Position numbers and translations under genes: made by a program
Shown: positions 44,785 through 53,786 of the stretch, one piece after another
How positions within the stretch are numbered: the stretch's first letter is position 1
Layout: each line of letters opens with the position of its first letter
The notes under the pieces: generated by a model
Told to the model about the DNA's origin: nothing
Seen by the model: the letters and a program-made list of their open reading frames with translations, nothing else
Database searches by the model: none
Assembly (NCBI GenBank): GCA_014360645.1
Contig: JACIXD010000008.1
Coordinates: 1-64,000 of the forward strand
Direction: 5' to 3'
DNA from: Actinomycetota bacterium
Lineage (GTDB): Bacteria > Actinomycetota > Geothermincolia > Geothermincolales > RBG-13-55-18
DNA length: 64,000 nucleotides

Positions 44785-46346
44785 TCCTCCACGCCGAGGT
44801 GTCGGATCAGGGGGATGATCATCACCCCTAGCGGCCAGGAGGACATGGGCGCCCACGCCAACCATAGCACCAGCGAGGTCATGCCCCCTTCGGCGATGAA
44901 GGCGAGGGCCGTGGCCGGCGGAGAGATATGCTCGCCGGGCGCCGCATCTCCCGATTGCGGGCCGCCGCCGGGGACCGGCTGCGGGGACGTTTCCAGGGCC
45001 GGCTGCGGGGGCGTTTCCGGAGCCGGTTGCGGGGACGGCGCCGGCTGCGGCGCGGGAGCCGGCGGAGGCGCTGGCGCGCTCACCGCGCCGTAGACCGCGA
45101 GGGAGCCCTCGGGGACCGCGCTCGCGGCCGGGGGCTGCTCTCCGGCCGGCAGGGGCAACACCCCCACCGCGTAGACCATCCTGGCGCAGAGCGGGGTGTT
45201 GGCGTCTCCTCCCTGCTCCCTGTTCCCGGGGGAGGCTTGGGGGACGATCAGCCGCAGGCTGCCTTCCTCTCCCTGCAGGGTTTTCCCGTTCTTCTCGTAG
45301 GCGATGATCGTACGCAGGCCTCCGGGATAGCAGCTTCTTGCCTGGGAGAGGCTGAGCGAGACGGTGTATCCGTCACGGGCCATGACCTCCACGCCCGTGG
45401 CCCCGGCGGCGACGCGCAGCTTTTCGTCCAGGAGGTAGGTGAGGGGCACGCCGCGGTAATCCGCCTCGTAGTAGGTGAACGGCTCCTGCGACTTGAGGAA
45501 GGTGTAATGGCCGGAGAAGGAGGGCATGGAAGCGATTTCGGACATGGTGAAGACGAAACCGCCGCCCGTGGCCGCGTGACAATCATTCCAGGCCTGCACG
45601 CCGGCGGCAAGGGAGGAAGCCAGCATGACCGCGAGCGCGACCGCGGCGGCCCGCGGCATGCCCTTTCCTCTCTCCTTCCTACCCGCGTAGGAGGCGGTCG
45701 AGGCGCCCAGCAGCAGCAATGCGGGGATGAGGAAAGACAGGGGCAGGATGGGCGAAAACGGGCGGGTGGACGGGACATCGCCGTAGACCCACAGCTCGTC
45801 CAGGGGCACCTGCTTTGGGTCGGGACGTTCGCTCCCCTCGTCCACGGGACCGATCTCTATCAGCCTGAGGTTGGAGACCCACGACGGCTTGTTTATCTCC
45901 CCATCTTCGTATTGCGGCATCACCAGCCGCAGGGGCCCGTTGCCGTCGGGCTCCGGCTGCAGCCTCTCGCCGTTCATCTCCCAGGCCAGCAGGGGAAGGA
46001 GGCCCTGCGCGTTGCGGCGCTTGAGGTCGGCCAGGGTCAGCACCGAACCCACCGCCGGCCAGAAGTAGCCATCCGGGGCGATCAGCCTGACCTCCGCTCC
46101 TTCCGCCGTTATCCCGCACCGCTCGAGAAAGAGGTGGAGAGCGACGCCTTCGAACTCGGTGTCTTCGACCGTCTGCCAGTTGTTGATGCTGTGATAGGTA
46201 GCCCGCGTGGAGGGCATGGAGAGGACCTCGTCGTAGCCGACCACGAGGTACTCCTTTCCCCCGAAGCCGTAAACGAGGAAGAGCGTCAGGGATATCGCCA
46301 TGAGCAGGGACGCGAAGATGAACGGCCACCACCGTTTCCGGCCCAT
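44781..46346 (-). CDS. Membrane protein with two sulfite-oxidase-fold domains and a Pro-rich linker
   Basis: 521 residues. TM1 (about 8-27), SUOX-like domain 1 (about 35-170: A-P-D-G-Y-F-W, L-A-W-E-M-N-G, P-L-R-L-V-M-P), two TMs (about 203-225 and 234-252), domain 2 (about 265-400: M-A-R-D-G-Y-T-V, I-A-Y-E-K-N-G, S-L-R-L-I-V-P), a Pro/Gln/Ala repeat linker (about 418-465) and a C-terminal hydrophobic region. Domain arrangement suggests an envelope scaffold facing outside. It is first in a leftward operon with the lipoprotein, TupA-like and Mop genes. I know no characterised homolog. Confidence 0.72.
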   Translation of the reverse strand: MGRKRWWPFIFASLLMAISLTLFLVYGFGGKEYLVVGYDEVLSMPSTRATYHSINNWQTVEDTEFEGVALHLFLERCGITAEGAEVRLIAPDGYFWPAVGSVLTLADLKRRNAQGLLPLLAWEMNGERLQPEPDGNGPLRLVMPQYEDGEINKPSWVSNLRLIEIGPVDEGSERPDPKQVPLDELWVYGDVPSTRPFSPILPLSFLIPALLLLGASTASYAGRKERGKGMPRAAAVALAVMLASSLAAGVQAWNDCHAATGGGFVFTMSEIASMPSFSGHYTFLKSQEPFTYYEADYRGVPLTYLLDEKLRVAAGATGVEVMARDGYTVSLSLSQARSCYPGGLRTIIAYEKNGKTLQGEEGSLRLIVPQASPGNREQGGDANTPLCARMVYAVGVLPLPAGEQPPAASAVPEGSLAVYGAVSAPAPPPAPAPQPAPSPQPAPETPPQPALETSPQPVPGGGPQSGDAAPGEHISPPATALAFIAEGGMTSLVLWLAWAPMSSWPLGVMIIPLIRHLGVEE

Positions 46347-46920
46347 GCACCCTCCTTTCCAAGCACGGGAGGCCCGCCGGTTTCCCGGCGAACCCTATCG
46401 GCCTCCGGCCATGGCTTGCGCTTTAGGCCGGCAGGCTCGGAGAGCGATACCGCTTCAAGATAGCATGAGCCTCGCTTCGCGTGTCAAGTTCGCGGCATCC
46501 CGACGGCCTTAACGGATAACCCGCGCGCCGGCGGAGATGATGCGGGCGGCCTCGTGCGGACGCACGGGACGAACGCATGCTCCGCGCGGCGGGGAAAATG
46601 CCCGGCCCGCCCTGTCGCCCCATCGGCCTTGCCGGGCCGGCCTGCTCCCCTGCGCGGCTTTTCGCGCGGGAGGAGAACGCTCGCAAGGCGGCCTTGAGGA
46701 CGACGCGGGCGGCATACTCGGCCCGGGACGCGGCGGGCGGCGGACGGTGCGCGAAGGGTGGTGCTTTCACGTCTCCGTAGGCGTCTTGCCCTGGCGGCGA
46801 CATGTTGGTGATCGGGGGAAAACCGGGAAGATGAGAGGGGGTCGCGGGAAACGGCCGGCCATCTCGTCTATCTCGTTGATCGTTGGGGGCTGACCCCCAA
46901 GGATTGGCGGATGTTGCCGG
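46347..46920. other. Intergenic region between divergent Mo/W-associated genes
   Basis: Very GC-rich, no credible gene. A GGGGGCTGACCCCC palindrome (46885-46898) of the REP-like family lies near the right end. Confidence 0.35.
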
Positions 46921-46949
46921 TTGACAGCGGAGGTAGCCCATAGTACAAA
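46921..46949 (+). promoter_or_regulatory. Sigma-70-type promoter of the large surface-protein gene
   Basis: Consensus TTGACA (46921-46926), 17-bp spacer, TACAAA (46944-46949). The start is expected near 46957, leaving a 5' leader of about 250 nt. Confidence 0.55.
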
Positions 46950-46956
46950 TTGATTG

Positions 46957-47205
46957 GTTTTCCGAGCAGCCTGCTCCTAAGGCGCGAGCTATGGAGGGCT
47001 GCCGATAGGGTGGGATTGGAAACGGTCCCGCCTCCCGTGTTTGGAAAGGAAAACCGGCTATGCGATGCGAGCGTGGCGTCCTTTCCGCATGGGGGACGCC
47101 CCCCTTTTTTTCGCGAGCCGTCCTTTCCTGCGCGGAAAGGGCGGCTTCTTATTGCATGGAGCAAAAGGCAGTCGCGAAAGTTGATTCGCGAAGGGAGGAG
47201 GAGAC
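46957..47205 (+). ncRNA. Structured 5' leader with attenuator-like hairpins (candidate riboswitch)
   Basis: The leader can form several stems: CAGCC...GGCTG in its first 50 nt, GGTGGGA/TCCCGCC around 47010-47035, GGCGTCC (47075-47081)/GGACGCC (47094-47100), GGGGG/CCCCC followed by T8 (47091-47112), and a perfect 12-bp stem (47118-47129/47135-47146). GGAAAGG at 47043-47049 can instead pair with CCTTTCC at 47080-47086, disrupting the terminator stem base. No known riboswitch class was matched by eye. The Mo/W context of both flanking operons makes a cofactor or oxyanion signal a reasonable guess. Confidence 0.45.
47091..47112 (+). terminator. Rho-independent terminator inside the leader
   Basis: GGGGG-acg-CCCCCC followed by eight T residues, located 94 nt before the ATG of the downstream gene. 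In this position it can only make sense as a premature, regulated terminator or as a terminator of a short leader RNA. Confidence 0.6.
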
Positions 47206-49719
47206 ATGCGAAAACACCTTATCGTCATGCTTGGAGCCCTTCTGTGCCTGGCCTTGGCCGCGCCCGTGGTCGCGGCTTCTTCGCCGGCGCGGGAAGACGT
47301 GGGCTTTCAGGCCGACGCGGTATCCGGTGCATCGCCAAATTACCGCGTCTTCACCGAAGCGGAACTGAAAGCGATGAAGAAGCATGTCCAGACCCTTGAC
47401 GGCGGGGGCGACATCGTCTCCATCAGCGAGGGGCTGGCGGGCGGCCATTACACCTGCCAGAAAAACTCCGATCCCTATACTTATTTCGAGCAGGATTGGA
47501 AGGGCGTGAGCCTCTCCTACCTGCTGGAGCAGGAGGTGGGCCTCAAGCCGGACACCACCGGCATCAAGGTCATCGCCGACGACGGCTACGCCGTCACCCT
47601 GACCCTGGACCAGATGAGGCAGAACGGCAACCCCAGGGGGTTGGACACCATCCTGGCATGGCAGAAGGGAAAGCCGAGCGCGGACAACCCCCACGCCCCC
47701 GATGCCACCGGGGCACCCTGGGTGGCGCCGCTCCCCACCGACCAGGTCCTGGATGAATCCGAGGGGCCTTTCCGGCTGGTCATGCCCCAGAAGGTGGAAG
47801 GGCCGGACCCGCGCAACGTCGCTTATTCGCCCGCCGGCACGGGAGATGCCAACTGGAACAAGGCGGTGCAGCGCGTGCGGGCCATCGAGGTGCAGCCGGT
47901 GCCTCCGGGAATACCGTCCATCGACCCCGCCGCCATACCTCCGAGCGAGATCGTGGTCTACGGCAACATCCTCAACCGCAAGACCCTCACCGTGGACCAG
48001 CTTAAGTCAATCGCCCCCGTCACCGCGGATTACCCCTGGAAGAACAAGGCCGCCGAGACCGGCGTGGACGCTTGCGCCGGCATCCACATGGACTGCCTCC
48101 TCGACCAGGTCGTCGGGCTGGGGGATGTCGCCACCCAGGTGGAGCTGCTCGCCGCCGACGGCTGGGGGTTCAAGGACCGGTGGACCCTGGACCAGATTCG
48201 GGACACCTACGGACCCGACGGCGACCTCAAGTTCATGCTGGCCTGGAACAGGAACGGGGAGGACCTGGGACCCGAGCCCGATGGCGACGGGCCCATCCAG
48301 ATGATCAAGCCGCAGTTCGATCCCGACGACACCAACACCAGCAAATGGCTGAAGTGGGTGCGTACGGTGCAGGTCGACGACGGCGACGAGGCAAACGACG
48401 ACCCGGCTCCCGATCCCACGCAGATCCCCACCGACCGCGCCATCTTCTGGGGGGATATCGACGCCGGCAACGTGCCCAGCGAGTGGTTTTTCGCCGAGGG
48501 ATGCACCGGTTTCGGCTTCGAGGCCTGGCTGTCCATCGCCAACCCCAACTCCTGGGAGAGTAAGGTCATCGTGGATTACCATATCGAGGGCGAAGCCCCG
48601 CAGCAGCAGACCCTTACGGTCCCGGCGCGTACCCGGCACACCATCAACGTGGCCGCGGTGATCGGCGAGGGCAAGAACTTCTCCGCCCGCGTCGAGGGCT
48701 ATCACGGCGACTCCATCGTGGCCGAGCGCGCAATGTATTGGAGCGGTAAAACGGGCGGGCACTGCGCCTCCGGCGTGAATGCGCCGGAGGAGCGCTGGTA
48801 CCTGGCCGAGGGATGCACCGCTGGCGGCTTCGAGACCTGGGTGCTGTTGCAGAACCCGGGAAGCGAAGACGCCACCGTGAACCTCACCTACCTGACGGAT
48901 ACGGGAGAGGTGAAGGGCAGCCCCGTGCTCGTGCCGGCCATGTCGCGCCGCACCGTCAACATAGCCACCGACGGGGTGGCGGACAGGTGGGACGTCTCCA
49001 CCATGGTGAAATCGGATCATCCCATCGTGGCCGAGCGGGCCGTGTACTGGAACAATAGGAGGGGCGGCCACTGCGAAATGGGAGTGACCTCGCCCGCCAG
49101 CCGGTGGTACCTGGCCGAGGGCGCCACCGCGGGCGGTTTCGAGACCTGGGTGCTGGTGCAGAACCCCAACGACAACGAGGTCAGGGTGGACCTGGCCTTC
49201 ATGACCGGCTCCGGCCCCGTGGCCCCACCCGAGCTACAGGACTATGTCATAGCGGCGAGGTCGCGCCACTCCTTCAACATCAACGCTTTCGTCACCGACT
49301 ACGATGTCTCCACCATGGTGACGTCCGAGGGAGGCGGCGTCATCGCCGAGCGCGCCCTGTACTGGAACGACAAGAGCGGCGGTCACGACGCCCACGGCGT
49401 GGAACGCGCGAGGTTCAAGGCCTTCCTGGCCGAGGGCGCCACCGCGGGCGGTTTCGAGACCTGGGTGCTGCTGCAGAACCCCGGCCCCTCCGATGCCACC
49501 ATCCATATCACCTACCAGACCCTGGAAGGGGCCATAGAGGAGGAACCCATGACGCTGGAGGCGGGCAAGAGGGCCTCCGTCAATGTGGGCGCGGAGATCG
49601 GCGAGACCTACGACGCCTCCATCCTCATCCGTTCCTCCGCCCCCGTGGTGGCGGAACGGGCCGTGTACTGGGATTCCAAGATCGAGGGAACCTGCTCGAC
49701 GGGCTACGCGAGCTGGTGA
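47206..49719 (+). CDS. Large secreted protein: two sulfite-oxidase-fold domains plus four surface repeats
   Basis: 837 residues. A signal peptide (1-24, ending A-P-V-V-A-A) is followed by SUOX-like domain 1 (about 45-235: A-D-D-G-Y-A-V, I-L-A-W-Q-K-G, P-F-R-L-V-M-P) and domain 2 (about 245-395: A-A-D-G-W-G-F, M-L-A-W-N-R-N-G, K-W-L-K-W-V). Four repeats of about 103 residues start near 426, 528, 631 and 736, each with W-Y-L-A-E-G-x-T-A-G-G-F-E-T-W-V, then V-S-T-M-V and V-A-E-R-A-V-Y-W-N. The protein ends right after the fourth repeat with no anchor. Repeats of this type are common in uncultured actinobacterial surface proteins (from memory). GGGAGGAGGAG precedes the ATG. Confidence 0.8.
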   Translation: MRKHLIVMLGALLCLALAAPVVAASSPAREDVGFQADAVSGASPNYRVFTEAELKAMKKHVQTLDGGGDIVSISEGLAGGHYTCQKNSDPYTYFEQDWKGVSLSYLLEQEVGLKPDTTGIKVIADDGYAVTLTLDQMRQNGNPRGLDTILAWQKGKPSADNPHAPDATGAPWVAPLPTDQVLDESEGPFRLVMPQKVEGPDPRNVAYSPAGTGDANWNKAVQRVRAIEVQPVPPGIPSIDPAAIPPSEIVVYGNILNRKTLTVDQLKSIAPVTADYPWKNKAAETGVDACAGIHMDCLLDQVVGLGDVATQVELLAADGWGFKDRWTLDQIRDTYGPDGDLKFMLAWNRNGEDLGPEPDGDGPIQMIKPQFDPDDTNTSKWLKWVRTVQVDDGDEANDDPAPDPTQIPTDRAIFWGDIDAGNVPSEWFFAEGCTGFGFEAWLSIANPNSWESKVIVDYHIEGEAPQQQTLTVPARTRHTINVAAVIGEGKNFSARVEGYHGDSIVAERAMYWSGKTGGHCASGVNAPEERWYLAEGCTAGGFETWVLLQNPGSEDATVNLTYLTDTGEVKGSPVLVPAMSRRTVNIATDGVADRWDVSTMVKSDHPIVAERAVYWNNRRGGHCEMGVTSPASRWYLAEGATAGGFETWVLVQNPNDNEVRVDLAFMTGSGPVAPPELQDYVIAARSRHSFNINAFVTDYDVSTMVTSEGGGVIAERALYWNDKSGGHDAHGVERARFKAFLAEGATAGGFETWVLLQNPGPSDATIHITYQTLEGAIEEEPMTLEAGKRASVNVGAEIGETYDASILIRSSAPVVAERAVYWDSKIEGTCSTGYASW

Positions 49720-49852
49720 GAGGAGCGCGGGTCAGCGACGAGCGTGGCGCGGGCGGTAAGGAGTGGGGGCGAGGCCGCGGGCTGATGGCACCGCCCCCCG
49801 CTAGGGCCGTAAAGCCGGATCGCGGGACGAGATCCGGGCGCGGCGCGGCTCC

Positions 49853-49880
49853 TTGACAAACAAAGAGGGCATAATATAAG
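49853..49880 (+). promoter_or_regulatory. Promoter without an assigned gene
   Basis: TTGACA (49853-49858), 16-bp spacer, TATAAG (49875-49880), 134 bp after the surface-protein stop. The next gene starts about 675 bp downstream. A GAGGGTT/AACCCTC hairpin lies at about 49957-49974. It could make a small RNA or a long hydrogenase leader. Confidence 0.4.
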
Positions 49881-50279
49881 TATTTTTAAACCGGGAAAGC
49901 GTATAGAGCGCGCGGGATCGAGACCAAGGCCAGCCTCCATGCGGTCTGCGCTCCCCGAGGGTTTTTGAACCCTCCGCTCGATGCGCCCCGTTAAGAGCGA
50001 GAGCGCACAGATCAGCGGGAAACACACAATAAGAAGCTCTTAAATACTAATACTTGTACATAGATAAAGGCGAGCGATTGGATTCGGTTGCGGGAAGTGG
50101 ATGGTGAATCGCCCGCTCGCGGGATCGAGGCGGCTCCTCCGGGCAACGTGATGGGGATGGGAAAACGGAGAGAGGGAGAGAAAAGGTGTAGGGGAATGGG
50201 TGAACGCGGCCGAAGCGGCATGCGGATCGGCAGGTACGCTCGGGAACGATAAGTGGCTTGTATATAAAATATTTTATCA

Positions 50280-50308
50280 TTATCATTAATACATTTATAT
50301 CATATAAT
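50280..50308 (+). promoter_or_regulatory. Candidate promoter of the hydrogenase-Rnf operon
   Basis: TTATCA (50280-50285), 17-bp spacer, TATAAT (50303-50308) inside the AT-rich island. It would start near 50315, about 240 bp before the first gene. Other TATAAT-like words in the island are possible. Confidence 0.4.
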
Positions 50309-50556
50309 TATATTCGATGTAAGGAAGTAAACGTTGCGCACGAAGCGTAATATGAGGCGGCGTGAGCCCCTGGCGAAAGCAGGCGAGAGCGGGAAACCAG
50401 CGCTCGGAACGAGGTGGGCGGCGGTCCGTACACCGCGCGATCTAATCAACCCCACTTTCCTAGGTCGGCCCATCTCTTCCGGGCGCTTCTTCCATATATC
50501 CCGATCGCAATCCCTCTTACCATGAAGGTACCGGTCTGACAGGAGGTGAAAGATTC

Positions 50557-51669
50557 GTGGAAGGAAAGGGAGTGACACGGCGACAGTTCATCAAGTACGC
50601 GGGCGCCACCGCGGCCTTGCTGGGCTTGAGCCAATCCCTGGTCCCGGAGATCGCCCGAGCCCTCGAGGAGCTCACCTCGGGCAAGCCGCCGGTGCTCTGG
50701 ATCCAGGGGCAGAACTGCACGGGCTGCTCGGTATCTTTCCTCAACACCAACTTCCCCAATGCTGCGGAGCTGGTGCTGGACAAGCTGTCCGTGCGCTATC
50801 ATCCCACGGTCATGGCCGCCGCCGGTGACCTCGCCTTCGGGGTGCTGGAGGAGACCGCAAAGGAGCTGGCCGGCAAGTACGTGCTGGTGGTCGAAGGGCC
50901 CGTCCCCACCGCCGAGGGCGGCGAGTTCTGCACCTTCGGCCTGGAGAAGGAGACGGCTTCATTCAACGGTTATCAGCGCCGCAAGGACAAGCCCATGACC
51001 GTGTGGATGGAGGAGCTGGTCCCCGGCGCGGCGGCGATCATCGCGCTGGGCAACTGCGCCTCCTTCGGCGGCATACCCGCCGCCAACGCCTCGGTCACGG
51101 GGACCAAGGCGGTGCAGGACATCGTCAAGGAGATCAGCAAGGACAAGCCGGTTATTAACATCGGCGGCTGCCCGTCCCATCCGGACTGGTTCGTCGGCAC
51201 GGTCCTCGATTACCTCATCAACAAGAGGGTGCCGGAGCTGGACAAGCATAACCGGCCCAAGGCTTTCTTCGGAAAGCTCATCCACGAGAACTGCGAGCGG
51301 AGGGCATCCTTCGACGCCGGCCTCTTCCTGGAGGACTGGAACGACAACAACCCCGACATGAAGCTCTGCCTCTTCAAGATGGGGTGCAAGGGCCCGGTGA
51401 CCTACGCGGACTGTCCCACCCGCCGCTGGAACTCGGGGGTGAACTGGTGCGTGGGGGCCAACGCGCCCTGCCACGGCTGCGCCGAGCCTACCTTCTACAA
51501 GGACCTCTCGCCGCTGTACGAGCCCCTGCCCAACGTGAACTTCCTGGGCATCAACACCACCGCCGAGACCCTGGGCTGGGTGGCCGCCGGCGCCACCGCG
51601 GCGGGAATCGGCGCGCATTACCTGTACAAGCAGTTGGGCAAGAAGGCACCCGAGGGAGGTGAGCAGTAA
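50557..51669 (+). CDS. [NiFe] hydrogenase small subunit (Tat-exported, membrane-anchored)
   Basis: 370 residues. The N-terminus has a twin-arginine signal T-R-R-Q-F-I-K. Fe-S ligands of the proximal cluster are visible at Cys54 and Cys57 (N-C-T-G-C), in A-L-G-N-C-A-S and in G-G-C-P-S-H; the medial and distal clusters use H-E-N-C-E-R-R, G-C-K-G and C-V-G-A-N-A-P-C-H-G-C. A C-terminal hydrophobic helix (about 338-358) anchors it. Placement is outside the cytoplasmic membrane, as in group 1 uptake hydrogenases. GTG 50557 lies 7 nt after AGGAGGTGA. It is first in an operon with the large subunit, a four-helix protein, rnfC and rnfD. Confidence 0.93.
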   Translation: MEGKGVTRRQFIKYAGATAALLGLSQSLVPEIARALEELTSGKPPVLWIQGQNCTGCSVSFLNTNFPNAAELVLDKLSVRYHPTVMAAAGDLAFGVLEETAKELAGKYVLVVEGPVPTAEGGEFCTFGLEKETASFNGYQRRKDKPMTVWMEELVPGAAAIIALGNCASFGGIPAANASVTGTKAVQDIVKEISKDKPVINIGGCPSHPDWFVGTVLDYLINKRVPELDKHNRPKAFFGKLIHENCERRASFDAGLFLEDWNDNNPDMKLCLFKMGCKGPVTYADCPTRRWNSGVNWCVGANAPCHGCAEPTFYKDLSPLYEPLPNVNFLGINTTAETLGWVAAGATAAGIGAHYLYKQLGKKAPEGGEQ

Positions 51670-53271
51670 ATGGCGCAGCTCATCAGCATCGACCCAGTGA
51701 CGCGCATCGAAGGCCACCTCCGCATCGACGTGGAGGTAGAGGACGGCAAGGTAAAGGACGCCTGGTCCTCGGGCACCATGTTCAGGGGCATCGAGATGCT
51801 CCTCAAGGGCAAGCACCCCTTCGACGCCCAGCAGGTCACGGAGCGCATCTGCGGCGTCTGTCCCCTGGTGCACGGCACCGCGGCCTCCTACAATCTCGAC
51901 GACGCGCTGGGAGTGGAGCTGCCCGACAACGCCCGGCTCATCCGCAACCTCTGCCTGGGCGCCAACTTCATCCAGTCCCACATCCTGCATTTCTACCACC
52001 TGGCTGCCCTGGACTACGTGGACGTGGCGGCGGTGGTCAACTATTCCGGGAGCAACGCGGCGCTGAAGGCCATCAAGGGCAAGGTGGCGGGCCTGGTGAA
52101 GGCGAACGACGTCTATCCCTTCCTGCCGCGTTACGAGTCGGACGATTACGTGAGCGACCCCGAGCTGGCCACGGTTCTCGTCGGCCACTACGTGGAAGCG
52201 CTGGAGATGCGCAAGAAGGCGCAGGAGATGCTCTCCATATTCTACGGCCGCATGCCCAGCTTCGTGGGCACGGTGCCCGGCGGGGTGACGGTGCAGCCCA
52301 CGGTATCCAACATCGCCGCCTTCCGCGCCCGCCTGGCGGAGCTGCGCTTCTGGATCGACAACGTCTACGTGCAGGACATCCTCACCGTGGCCGGCGTGCC
52401 CGCCTACCAGATCTTCTTCACCGCGGGGGACTCGGGCGGGAATTACCTGGCCTACGGCGGCTTCGACGAGGACTCCAATGGCACGGTGAAGTTCCTGCCG
52501 CGCGGATACATCACCGGCAATGACGTGGCGGCGGTGAAGGAGTTCGACGAGAACAAGATCACCGAGTCGGTGAAGCACTCCTGGTACAGGGACGAGTGCG
52601 AGGGCCTGCACCCCAAGGAGGGCAAGACCGAGCCCGAGGTGGGCAAGGAGGGAGCCTACTCCTTCCTCAAGGCGCCGCGCTACGACGGCAAGGCCATGGA
52701 AGTGGGCCCCATGGCGCGCATGCTGGTGCTGGCCGGCCTCGAGCTCTCCGGGAAGATATCTCCCGACAAGCAGAAGCTCATGCCGCTCGTCAAGTCACTC
52801 GGCCTGGACGCCAAGGTCATGGAGCTGGCCACGGAAGGGAAGTTCGGCATCCTGCCACGCCACGCCATGCGCGCCTTGGAGTGCAAGCTCATCGCCGACC
52901 AGATGGACGTATGGCTGGACGAGCTCAAGCCGGGCGAACCGATCTACGACAAAAAGGACATCCCGGGCGAGTCGTACGGACGCGGCCTGGTGGAAGGCCC
53001 GCGCGGCGCCCTGGGCCACTGGATCCACATCAAGGGCAAGAAGATCGACAACTACCAGGCCATCGTGCCCACCACCTGGAACGCTGCCCCGCGCGACAAA
53101 GAGGGCAACCGCGGGCCCATCGAGACTGCCCTGCTGGGACTGCCGGTGCCCGACGCGGAGAACCCCATCAACGTGGTGCGCTGCGTGAGGTCCTTCGATC
53201 CCTGCCTGGCCTGCGCCATTCATGTGATCCACCCCGAGCACAACGGCGTCAAGAGCTTCCGCGTGGTTTAG
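51670..53271 (+). CDS. [NiFe] hydrogenase large (catalytic) subunit
   Basis: 533 residues. The L1 motif R-I-C-G-V-C (Cys61, Cys64) and L2 motif D-P-C-L-A-C-A-I-H (Cys512, Cys515, His518) supply the four Ni-Fe ligands. After His518 is a 15-residue peptide (V-I-H-P-E-H-N...) that a maturation protease would remove; such a protease is fused to HypF downstream. It has no export signal and would be co-exported with the small subunit. It starts immediately at the small-subunit stop, after GGAGGTGAGCA. Confidence 0.95.
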   Translation: MAQLISIDPVTRIEGHLRIDVEVEDGKVKDAWSSGTMFRGIEMLLKGKHPFDAQQVTERICGVCPLVHGTAASYNLDDALGVELPDNARLIRNLCLGANFIQSHILHFYHLAALDYVDVAAVVNYSGSNAALKAIKGKVAGLVKANDVYPFLPRYESDDYVSDPELATVLVGHYVEALEMRKKAQEMLSIFYGRMPSFVGTVPGGVTVQPTVSNIAAFRARLAELRFWIDNVYVQDILTVAGVPAYQIFFTAGDSGGNYLAYGGFDEDSNGTVKFLPRGYITGNDVAAVKEFDENKITESVKHSWYRDECEGLHPKEGKTEPEVGKEGAYSFLKAPRYDGKAMEVGPMARMLVLAGLELSGKISPDKQKLMPLVKSLGLDAKVMELATEGKFGILPRHAMRALECKLIADQMDVWLDELKPGEPIYDKKDIPGESYGRGLVEGPRGALGHWIHIKGKKIDNYQAIVPTTWNAAPRDKEGNRGPIETALLGLPVPDAENPINVVRCVRSFDPCLACAIHVIHPEHNGVKSFRVV

Positions 53272-53280
53272 GAAAGGGGG

Positions 53281-53784
53281 ATGCGGATGAAAGAGAGGAT
53301 ACGCATCCCGGGCCCGGCGAAGGTGATGTATGCCACATACCTCAGCGCGCTGGCGATCTCCATCTACGTGGGTTTCAACAACCTGCACCCCTTCCTGGAG
53401 GGTTGGAGGTACCCCTGGCAGATGAGCATCGCCCAGTTCGTCAACCTGGTCACCATCTGGATCGTGGCCTTGACCGCGGGCGTGTATATCTATTACGCCA
53501 CCCTGGGCAGGCCCAAAGGGTGGAACGAGCCCATGGGGTGGTACCGGATGGTGATCGCGCTCCTGGCCATCTGGTACTTCCTGCTCACCTACGCGGTTCT
53601 GCTGCCCAACAGCTGGATGAGGTGGCTGAACGACGCCTTCGGCGGGATCGCCAACACCTGGAAGGTCTATGACGTGTTCCTGTGGATCGTGCTGCTGGCG
53701 AACATCATCTATCTCTATGCCCGCTGGACCAAGTCCGAGAGGTTCCCGCGCTTGAGGGCGGCGGCCAGGAGAGAGGGGGTGTGA
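53281..53784 (+). CDS. Four-helix membrane protein of the hydrogenase operon
   Basis: 167 residues with four predicted TM helices (about 15-35, 50-74, 89-108, 129-149) and a basic C-terminus. It occupies the place where a cytochrome b or Hyb/Isp-type anchor is usually encoded, but the paired heme-ligating histidines of such cytochromes are absent (one His, in N-N-L-H-P-F). It is likely a structural link between the hydrogenase and RnfD. No family is recognised. Confidence 0.75.
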   Translation: MRMKERIRIPGPAKVMYATYLSALAISIYVGFNNLHPFLEGWRYPWQMSIAQFVNLVTIWIVALTAGVYIYYATLGRPKGWNEPMGWYRMVIALLAIWYFLLTYAVLLPNSWMRWLNDAFGGIANTWKVYDVFLWIVLLANIIYLYARWTKSERFPRLRAAARREGV

Positions 53785-53786
53785 GG

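Larger units (their letters stand above)
49720..50556. other. 837-bp intergenic region upstream of the hydrogenase operon
   Basis: Holds two candidate promoters (49853 and 50280) and an AT-rich island at about 50250-50325 that contrasts with the high-GC surroundings. No open frame has a ribosome-binding site. Confidence 0.4.
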
